DNA of 64,000 nt. Source: Astragalus membranaceus (taxonomy: Eukaryota > Streptophyta > Magnoliopsida > Fabales > Fabaceae). The stretch covers positions 930,001 to 994,000 of the forward strand of contig JAZGSX010000012.1 in the NCBI GenBank assembly GCA_039519185.1. Reading direction: 5' to 3'. Each line of letters opens with the position of its first letter. Within the stretch, counting starts at the first letter, position 1. This document shows, in pieces, positions 55,346 through 64,000 of the stretch. A model generated the notes under the pieces. It was not told the origin of the DNA. It did not search any database and saw only the letters and a list, made by a program, of their open reading frames with translations. Made by a program: the position numbers and the translations under genes.

Positions 55346-58300
55346 AGCAGTAAATTGCCCAGGCTGCCTAAAACCTGTAATCCTTAAACGAACTCTTGAC
55401 GAATCCGAGTTTGCACGTTGCTTTGAGGAGCACGCTCTTCCTGTTGGCCTTTTCGAGCGACCGGGGGGATCGTTATCAGCTCCGGAACTGATATACTGAT
55501 CAATGCACGGCGTCCACTGTATCTTAGGCTGATACAACTATTCCGTTGAACCTCACATGGGGCTGCGGTCCATCGCGTTGCTCGTACACGATGTGAGACC
55601 TGGGCAGAAGGGAGCGATGATCTCTGTGCTCCAATCCGCAATGCGCGCTTGAACGCTCTCTTTTCTTTTCTTTCTTTTCTATTTCTCTCTTTTCTTTTTT
55701 CTTTCTGAACTCCCAACTTGGGGAACATTTTCTGGAATCTGGGGGCGAGGGCTAACACCGAAGTGCTCATCCTCTCTTTGTACCTGTAGCTGAAAATGAA
55801 TAAATGCATGTAATGCAAATGCCATGATTGCTGTTTTCTTTTTCTTATGATGAATGATGAGTTTCTTATTTCCTTTGTCTATGTCGGATGAATGCATGAT
55901 CTTCTACTGTTCCTATATGCTTGATGAATGCAATGATTTTCCTTTTCTTCTCTTGTCTGTACGCGATGCATGATTTTCTTTTGCTTATGAATGCATGATT
56001 TTCTACTGTTCTTATATGCTTGATGAATGCAATGCCTGACTTTATTTGTTCTTTTGCTTTTCTCCTCTTTTTTTCCTTTGCTCTTTTCATGAAGTGCAGG
56101 TATGCGAATGCAACATTTTGGTGTTTGATGATATGTAATGAAATGGCAAATGACATGCAATGGAAAACTCTTTCTTCTTTGCCTTTTTTCTATGAAATGT
56201 GAATATTGTTGATGAATAACATGAAATGATGACTGACATGGGATGCTTTAGCTTTCTTTTCTTCTATGAGATGCAAGTATGATGTGATGCAACTGTATTG
56301 TTTTGGTGTTTGAATGCAAATGTATGCGGTGATTGATGCTTTGATGAATGAAATGCTCCTGTTCTAACTTCCGTTTGTTTCTTTTTGCTTCTTCTATGAA
56401 ATGCAAAATGCAATGCTCTGATGTTTGATGCAATGATTCTTGTTCTTTTTCTTTTATGGAAATGCTAACGTTAATATGATGCATATGCACTGTTTTAATG
56501 TTTGATGATTGAATGACAAAGGAACGCTTGTGAAATGATGAATGATATGGAATGTTGGATGACAGGGAATGTTTTTGTGCTGCTTTTGTGGTTTCTTTTC
56601 TTTGTTTTCTTTTTGCTTTCTTTGTTTTTTCTGTGAAATATCTAATGCAAAATGTAATGCTCTAGTGATGAATGACATGCAATGATTTTGTTTTTTTTCT
56701 TTTTATGAAGTGCGAACATTAACATGATGCCAATGACGTGGAATGTTTTTTTTCTTTTTGCTATGTGATGAATGCACAAAATGTGAAGATGCAAATGTAA
56801 TGCTTTGATGCATGTGCTATAATGCCTAGATGCATGAGGTAAACATTTTTGTGATGATGAGATGCGAGACTTTGAATGCAAGGACTTGAGATGATTATTG
56901 ACCATTCTGTTGAAAAATTGAATTTGACTCAAACTCTGGTGTTCTCAAGGTTTTTATTTACAAACAACCTCACTTGTTTTCTCTTTCTTTCCATGATGAC
57001 TGAATTTTAGATATCACGTAAACAACTTGTGTTCTCTCCTTTGAAGCATTATCTAGTAAGCATGCGTAGGAGTGCAAATGTGAATGAATGAGTCAGTTAA
57101 CTTGGAATTGGTTTAGGGCATGGACTTTTATGGCAAGTGAAGGAATGACAGACATGGTTGTTGCCGAAGCTCATGAGGGCTCAAGAGATACAAGATTGCC
57201 CCAATTCAGGTCTTTGAATAGTTTGCCCCTGTCTAGTGGTGACAATAACTAGGGGCGTAGAAGGTGATGAATTGGGAATGCTTCGGCTTTTGAAAGGGAA
57301 GGTGGATCAAAAGAGATTTTGTCTCAACCCATAAAGTTTGATGTTGCCCCAGTCATAACAAGGACAAAGCTGCCCCAATCAGAATGACAAGGTCTTGTTT
57401 AGGATAGTGAGTTGAGAGATTGCCCCGGTGAGGTTTTTATGGGAATGAATGAGATGAAGGAATGGGAATACACTTGCCCCACTTTGGAATGACATTGACA
57501 ACTGGAGTGACATGGGATGGGCATTGAACAGACTTTCCCAAGACTAGGGTATGTGGGTGGTGAAGAGAATTCCCCAACTTTTGGGTCTGAGTGGTATTCT
57601 CAGTGCAAAGCTTTGGTTCTCTACTGATGTCTTGACTTTTTGGTGCGAAAGAATCCTTACCTGGTGACCACTAAACCTTGTTTTAATGCATCTTGAATGT
57701 GCTTTGGAGTGCAAGTCCCTCTTTTTTATTTTGTCAGCTTTCTTTTTTCTGACTGTTCGTTTTTGTTTCCTCAGTTCTCTTTTTTTTCTGAGGGTTTATT
57801 CTTTCTTGATCAGCTTTCTTTTTTCTGATCGTTTGTTTTTCTTTTGAGCAAACACATTGTACATAGATAAGCTTGTTTGTCCTAAGATTAGAATTTAAGT
57901 GAACAAAAGCAACCGGTCTTTGATCGGAATGGACTTTTCGGGATTGTGGTGTTTCGTGGAGGAAGGAGGGTTAGGCTTAATGAAGTGTTTGAGGCTAATG
58001 GGAGGATGAGTTTTGTTCGGCGTTGATTGACGGTTAATGGTCTATGAGGAAGATGGTTATTGGGCTTGTTTGGGCTCTGTTAAAGCAAATTCGTGTCTCA
58101 TGGTAGAATGACTAAGGGGTTTGATGTTGAGGCCAAAGGAAGTGTTTGAAGGTTTATGGAATCAGGTGTTGGAATGATGAAGTGTTTGAAGGTTTATTTA
58201 GACAAGGATTTCTTGTATTTTGTGGTAACATGTACCAGCTCACCACTTACATTTCTTTTGTATTTTCTTTTGTTTTGGGATTTTCACTTTTGAATCCCCC

Positions 58301-60474
58301 TTTTTTTTTTGATTTTTTTTTTTGACTCGGGTGAGCTGATAAAAAGTGATGCACTGTTTTTTTTTTTTTTTTATTTTATTTTTTTTATTTGGGGTGATCC
58401 TTGTCTAGGGTGATTTTTGGATTTTGGTTTTTCTTGGCTCAGGGTAGGAAAGGGACTTTCTGGGATTTTGGGGTTTTTGAGGAGATGGCCAAACTTCATT
58501 TCAAATCCCGATTGCTTATTTCTATAAGACTTAACTTTAGAACAATAATTTATCTATCTTCATGTGTTTGCTCTTTCCTTTTTGTGCCCTAATTTTTGCC
58601 TGGACCGCTCTTTGCGAGTTTTCAATCCACCGGGCGCTCTTTTTTTGCCTAGGCCGCCCTTTGCGGGTTTTCAACCTAGCGAGCTTGTTTTCTTGTTTAT
58701 TATTTATTATTATTATTATTATTTTTTGAGAGACTTGCACTGAAGGAATATGATATTAATCAAGGGGAATTATTGATCACAGACTTGCCCCAGCATGGAG
58801 GACTTGAACCAAAAGTCAAATACGCACTGATGGGGAGAATATGCACTTTATGGGTGGACGGGGTGGGACTAGACTTGGACGGGAAACTGTGGTAAGGGAG
58901 GAAAATCAACGGACTCAAACAAGAGAATGTACTCATAGCATGCATGCTCATTAGAAGAATGCTTCTCAGAGAGTTAACACTATTTCAGTCTTTTGTCATA
59001 GATTGGATGGGATGCAGTGCTTTTGAAAGAAATGCAACTGAGCTATTGAAAAAAAAACTGAGTGCCTTGGAACACCTTGAGTTTGCAACCAAGTAAGGAC
59101 AAACTTTTTCAAAAAGGATGATTGTTTTGCAAGGACGTCTCGCTTCTCTTATTTTAGGTAATGAATGAATGCAAGTATGATGCAAATGATTTATTGAAAA
59201 AATGTTTTAGAAAAATGTGCTTGACGGGGTATGACCCGTTCCTACGTATCCCCATTGTAATGAGGAATCAAAGCTTACGTAGTTCTATTGTGTCTTTTTT
59301 GAAATAATGCTTATGTATGAATGTCTCATCTTGGATGAACTCGACGAGGATTTTTTGCATGATTATAAATGAAATGCTTATGCTATGCAGATGATAATTG
59401 TTTTTTTGTTTTATCTTTATGTAATGAAGGGAAATGCAAGATGAATGGTTTTTTTTCAAAATTGGAATTTTATGCAATGCAAATGATGTAATGATGCAGT
59501 GATGCAATGATGCGATGATGCAAGGATGTTTCTTTTTTGTGTTTTTGCAGAAAGAGGATATTTACAGGTGGTGATTTGAAAATTTCCACCCTATATGCCA
59601 CCTCATATAGGCGTTTATTGAAAAGGGAAAGCATATATTTTTTGATTTTCAAAAATTCTGAAGGAAAAATTGATTGAACTGAATGCAACAATGCAGCACA
59701 CAATTTGGAAAACCCTTGTGACCTAAAAGGAAAGAAACCTATGATCTAAGTCATTTTAGGGGTAATCTTCTCATGTGGCTCTATTCACTCCCTCACAAGG
59801 CCACCAGAGCTACAGTCCCTTTCACAAAATTTCTTGTAAATGCAGCAAACTGCTAGGTACAAGGTATCATGGAAGAGCACAACTCTGATTGAAACTTTCG
59901 CGAGTAGCCAAACGGACAGAGGTCCTGATGGGCTCCCACTACTCGAATCCACTCATCCTATGGTATCCTAACAGACCTGGGTTATGGTCTCTTCCTCTAA
60001 TCATATAATCTCGGGGTACAAGTGGTGTGTGCGAAGGGCATTTCCTTAAAAACTACCCCACCTGCAAATGAAAATCCAGACAATCCAGACAATAGAAAGC
60101 AATAACATGTCGTCTACCCTAGGGTTTAATACCAATTAAATACAACTAATCTAGGGTGCCAACAACAATGCACTACTTACCTCAAGAAAGGGAGCGAAGA
60201 AGAGGGAACAGGATAGAATGGGGAAGAGATGCATGAACTTACCTTTGGAGAAAAGGAGCAAAGAAGAAGGGAACATGGGGGTTGGAAGAATGCATGGGCG
60301 TAAGCAAATGAAAGAATAGGAGTAGAAGAGGAGATAGGGAATAACAAAGAAGACAAATGCATACGCCTACAATCAATGATAAGAAAGAAAGGCAAACAAG
60401 GTATTAATCAAATCAACAGTACATTAAACCACACATTTTAATTAGTTAGGCTTGACCCTCGTCTTTTAAAAAGT
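55346..60474 (-). other. Interior of the young element, no coding domains
   Basis: 55650-55710: TTTTCTTTTC tract. 55800-56900: degenerate GATGAATGCAATG and TTTTCTTTT units. 57190-57560: several TTGCCCC words (GGGGCAA on sense). 57700-58380: T-rich. 59229-59285: TACGTA hairpin. 59901-59945: hairpin CGAGT+AGCC/GGCT..ACTCG with the same loop type as the LTR series. No retroviral motif in any frame. Confidence 0.75.
59901..59945 (-). repeat. Internal member of the hairpin family
   Basis: CGAGTAGCC (59901-59909) pairs with GGCT (59931-59934) and ACTCG (59941-59945) around a 6-nt bulge. The loop has AAACGGACAGAGGTCCTGATG-like spacing, matching the LTR loops at GAGGT and TGATG. Confidence 0.65.
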
Positions 60475-60493
60475 GTCCCCAGTGGAGTCGCCA
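60475..60493 (-). other. Primer binding site
   Basis: Sense strand TGGCGACTCCACTGGGGAC, two bases after the 5' LTR. The leading TGG matches a tRNA CCA end; I recall tRNA-Arg priming for Ogre elements but cannot verify it here. Confidence 0.8.
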
Positions 60494-60993
60494 GCTGTTG
60501 CGCCCGAAAAAGTCCCCGAGGGAGAACCTTCCTCGTTCACAACTTTTCTTAAGACAATGAAGCCGCCACCAATATTTATTAAGGAAAATATTAGGAAAAC
60601 CTTTTTTGGAAAGCGATTGGTCTTGCGAAACTAGAGAATAGGGTTCGGGGGTCGGTTACGCGCAGGGAAGGTGTTAGCACCCCGCACGTCCTCTCTACTG
60701 AGAGGGAACCTTTAATTAAATGTGTGGTTTTAGTGTGTTGACTTGAAAATACTTAATTTTGCCTCTCTACTTCTTATTGAAAAAGTCTTAATAAAAATCT
60801 TTATTTATTAGGAAAAAAGGGGGGAAAATGGTTTTTTAGAAAAAAGTGCTTGACGGGACATGGCCCGCTCCTACGTATCTCCCGGTGCGATGGAGAACTC
60901 AAAGCTACGTAGTTCTTCTTTGTCTTTTTGAAAAGTTTTTGTTTTTTTATCCTTTTTTAGTGAGTTTTCGAAATAGGACGAGCGTTTAGTGAA

Positions 60994-61657
60994 TGATTAA
61001 ACTAACCAAGGTTATGGGTAATCACCGCTAAGTACTCTAGAAAATGAGAGTCAATACCACTAGTCAGACGAACAAAGGTTCTGATTGACTATTAGTAGCA
61101 ACCCGTTTTTATTTGCTCTTTTGAAAGTGGTCTTTGAAAGTGATTGTTTGCACGATGATCAAACTAACAAAGGTTATGATGGATCATCGTTTATTATTCT
61201 TATGAGAAAAGGATATTGCCACTAATAGCTAAACGAACAAAGGCTCTGATGAGCTACTGGCAACGATGGGTTTGAAAATGATTCTTTTTTATTTGTTTCA
61301 TGAAAATGATTTATTTAGGGTTGCGAAAAGGATTTTTATTTGTTGCGCTTGACGAGAATGTGACTCGCTCCTACGTATCCCAAATGGGAATCAAAGCGAC
61401 GTAGTTCTAACTAGCCTTAAAATGAAAATCTTTCATGATGATCAAACTAACAAAGGTTATGATGGACCACCGCTAATAACTTGTTTTTGATTCTTTGATA
61501 CTTAAAATGCTTTTTGAAATTGGACGCGTTCATGATAATCAAACCAACAAAGGTTGTGATGGATTATCACTAGTAGCTTGCTTTATGCTTACGACAATTC
61601 TTTTGAAATTGAGGCTTTCATGGCAATCAAACCAACAAAGGTTGTGATGGATTGCCA
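60994..61657 (-). repeat. Seven-hairpin series, 5' LTR copy
   Basis: Identical to 52212-52875, offset 8782 bp. Confidence 0.85.
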
Positions 61658-62916
61658 CTAGTAACCGTTTTTTGTGCCAGGTCGTTTTAGAAATGAAAAC
61701 AATGAATGCAAGAAAGAATTGGTGGATTCAAGCATAATGCAATCAGCGGAATCAAATCATTAAGCAACAATATTTGAATTCGCAAACAAAAAATCAAGTC
61801 TAAACTACACATAGTAGATCACAACGCATAGATAGGCAAGGAGGGAACTTGAATTGGGCATCAAGCAAAAATACAAGAGTAGGCAAGATTGAACCTAAAT
61901 GCACATCTAGTGGAAGATGCTAGGCGAGAACCATACTCAAATATTTCTACAAAACGCAAGGGAATCTAAATGCACATCTAGTGGAAGATGCAATGTAAGG
62001 AATGGACCTATCTAAGTATTAATGATATTCTATATGAGAGTAGACGATGACGCTGTAAGCTCAAACAAAAAAAGTTGCCTCAATCATGATCATTGGCCAG
62101 CATAAGCAAGCAAATTATTTAGCGACCAAAGTATCAAAGAACGTTGAATCACTTTGGTCAATCCTCACACTTAAGATTAAGTGCACAAGTGCACAAGTGT
62201 GAATCACATTGCCAATCATCAATTTAAACAACATATAAACTAAAAGGGTTTGAAAGGGGGAGGTTGAACACGTAAGCTAAATTGAGTCCCTTCTAGCAAT
62301 CTTCACCACTTAGATCGAGGTGCACTAGGCACTAGTGGGAATCATATTGCTAGATCATCAATCACTAACAACAATATTTTATTTCAACTAAAAAACAAAA
62401 TCATGCACATAACCCCGAAATCAAAGCATAACAACAAAGATTCGCAGGATTAAAATCTGTACAAAAAAAAAATGGTGCTCAAAGTAAGGATCTACATCTT
62501 TGCAAATGAAATTTCACAAATATGAAAAATGATGAGAATATGCAAGAATAAGGTCTAGATGCACTTACTTGAGGGAAGAAAATGCAAATATGGAGGAGAT
62601 AGAAATGGATCAGCTCTTGACGGAGGATCAGCTCTTGACGGACCAGCGGTGCGAGAAAAATATAAGAGTTTTCTGAAGTGATAGATCGTGAGAATGTCTC
62701 TGATCTTGTGAAAATCCCTCTGATCTTGTGAAAATCGTCAGATCTCGTGAAAAATGTGTCAGATCTCGTGAAAAATGTGTGTAGCAATTCTTCTCTCTGG
62801 TCTTGTGTGATGTGTCCGTTTCTTGTGAGATGTCTGTCCTCAAAATGTGATTTGAGGCTGCCTATTTATAGGCTTAGAAAGCGTAGAAATTTTTTTAAAA
62901 CATTTATGGCAAGGAT

Positions 62917-63352
62917 GAATCGATTATTTGAGCCTTTGGAAATGTGCAGGAATCGATTCTTTTCTTTTGGAAATGACAAGAATCGATTATATGGCCTATG
63001 GAAAATGGTAGGAATCGATTTTCAGGACATTTGGAGATCCTGAAAATCGATTCTGTGGTCTTTGGAAACATGTAGGAATCGATTCTTTATTTTTGGAAAT
63101 GATGGGAATCGATTGTATGGCCTATGGAAAAAGGAGGAATCGATTTTCACCTCTTTAAAATGGCCTGAAAATCGATTTCAAGGCCTATGAAAGGAGAGGG
63201 AAATCGATTTTCAGGACATATATAATAGGTGAAAATCGATTCCATGTTTAGTTAAAGCAATGAGGAATCGATTCATGGCCTATGGAAGAGCTTAAAAATC
63301 GATTTTCAAGACCTATGCAACATACTATAAATCGATTCTTGGCTTAGAAATC
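62917..63352. repeat. AATCGATT palindrome array, 5' LTR copy
   Basis: Same as 54135-54570; this copy would drive the element's transcription. Confidence 0.9.
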
Positions 63353-63604
63353 AATTCTTGTTTTCCAAAAAAATGCTTTTAGGTCCTTGCCATACATGCA
63401 TAAAATATTTTTCAAAGCTTGCCATGCATGCATAACGTATTTTCAAAACCCTAGTTTCTTAAAAAGTGCATTCTATCCCTAAGAATGATTCCAAAAACTT
63501 TGGAGCGGTTTCTAGGATTCAAAATGCAATGCATAATTTATTTTTATTTTTGTGTGGAGAAAATTAGGGTTTGGACCTAAGCCGGACAAAATTGGGGTAT
63601 GACA

Positions 63605-64000
63605 AGTATCAATAATAGATCTTAGAGGAGTACCATTAATGAGACACGTACCTCTAATAAGTCCATCACCCTCAGAAGACTCTTCACCCGCCAAAGCGAA
63701 CACTTTCCCACTGAACCTCTCCTTCTTCGGCTTAGGACACTTAGTACTAATGTGCCCACCTTCACCACAGTTGAAACAGAGAATATCCTTGCGCTCACAC
63801 TCAGACGCCAAATGACCCTCTTTACCACAACGGAAGCACATTCTCGCTTCTGACTTGCATCCGTAGCTCTTATGACCGGGTTTACCACACTTAAACCACA
63901 CAAGGTTAGCAGGAGCATCTCCCCCACTAGACTTCTTACCATCAGCAGATCTCTGTTTACCTTTGCCAGCAGGAACCTCATATGGCTTATTACGGCTCTG
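63605..64000 (-). pseudogene. gag-pol: gag C-terminus and start of protease, same element
   Basis: Continuation of the chromovirus frame on the far side of the nested insertion, open to the window edge. Basic linker (KPYEVPAGKGKQRS), then three knuckles: FKCGKPGHKSYGC, whose first Cys is Trp; CFRCGKEGHLASEC; CFNCGEGGHISTKC. Then the protease start, ending at IIDT just before the insertion. It was interrupted in the DTG active-site codons. Confidence 0.85.

Larger units (their letters stand above)
51714..63604 (-). mobile_element. Young non-autonomous Ogre/Tat-like LTR element, 11,891 bp, TSD AGTAT
   Basis: LTRs of 3109 bp at 51714-54822 and 60496-63604 show no difference in the parts I compared. 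AGTAT flanks it at 51709-51713 and 63605-63609. Orientation is minus: the PBS (TGGCGACTCCACTGGGGAC) follows the right-hand LTR and a PPT (AAATAAAGAGGGGCAGC) precedes the left-hand LTR. The 5.67-kb interior has no gag, protease, RT, RNase H or integrase and only short chance frames, so it depends on enzymes supplied in trans. The PBS type and the TGTTGCGCCCG / GCCGCCACC LTR words suggest the Ogre/Tat lineage; that is inference. Confidence 0.9.
60496..63604 (-). repeat. 5' LTR, 3109 bp
   Basis: Same sequence as 51714-54822 at an offset of 8782 bp. Confidence 0.92.
45929..64000 (-). mobile_element. Tekay-like chromovirus, minus strand, continues past window
   Basis: 3' LTR 45929-48380, pol 48376-51708, then an 11.9-kb nested element (51714-63604), then gag from 63605 to beyond the right edge. 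The 5' LTR lies outside. Same family as 29917-36746. Left duplicate candidate CAAAG (45924-45928). Confidence 0.88.

Noticed and set aside
54782..55537. Minus-strand frames rich in FCLHASAH repeats
   Set aside because: Produced by the 31-bp tandem repeat and poly(T); not protein coding.

Overview
The window is plant nuclear DNA from a legume, probably a temperate galegoid one. The only intact host gene is an albumin-2 (PA2-type) hemopexin-repeat seed protein at 8283-8972. Nearly everything else is LTR retrotransposon sequence in several nesting layers, with a CACTA element, a MITE, a LINE relic and microsatellites. There is no bacterial-type organisation and no intact tRNA or rRNA gene.

Layout. 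1-2102: repeat-rich remains of a Tat-like Ty3/gypsy element (gag relic on the minus strand) and a possible SINE head. 2103-3298: CACTA-like element. 3476-3890: solo LTR with TSD AAACT. 4391-4860: LINE 3' end. 5380-9750: albumin-2 locus, with a duplicated promoter block (5380-5540) separated from the gene by a small non-autonomous LTR element (5608-7693) flanked by an unusually long 74-bp duplication. 9751-12459: solo LTR (TSD TAAAA). 12610-15090: LTR relics. 15091-22313: decayed Tekay-like chromovirus (gag, pol, chromodomain). 22314-27343: minus-strand Tat-like LTR and gag, split by a solo LTR at 23192-25984 (TSD GGATG). 28043-43460: one composite insertion (TSD CGGAG) holding a minus-strand chromovirus (29917-36746) and a solo LTR (37696-42739, TSD ACGAC) that itself contains an oppositely oriented solo LTR of the same family (39686-42212, TSD ATGAA). 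43466-44079: second copy of the albumin-2 3' flank. 44080-44965: second copy of the small non-autonomous element, with a nested MITE (44226-44594, 9-bp TSD). 45929-64000+: another minus-strand chromovirus, whose protease active-site codons are split by a very young 11.9-kb Ogre/Tat-like non-autonomous element (51714-63604, TSD AGTAT, 3109-bp LTRs that look identical).

Most interesting signals. (1) The Ogre-like LTRs carry a series of hairpins with one conserved loop but changing, compensating stems; where pairing is imperfect, G-U wobbles exist only on the element's sense strand, which points to a selected RNA structure. (2) Three chromovirus LTR families carry different GC-rich palindromes, always in pairs spaced 21-22 bp. 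(3) The young LTR has 14 AATCGATT palindromes next to its TATA box. (4) A 74-bp flanking duplication surrounds a small LTR element. (5) Shared 5' and 3' flanks suggest a former albumin-2 cluster pulled apart by retrotransposons.

How it works together: the host gene stands alone with its own TATA promoter. The chromovirus gag-pol frames are broken by stops, so none looks autonomous. The young element has no recognisable gag-pol and must have been mobilised in trans. All alignments were made by eye.
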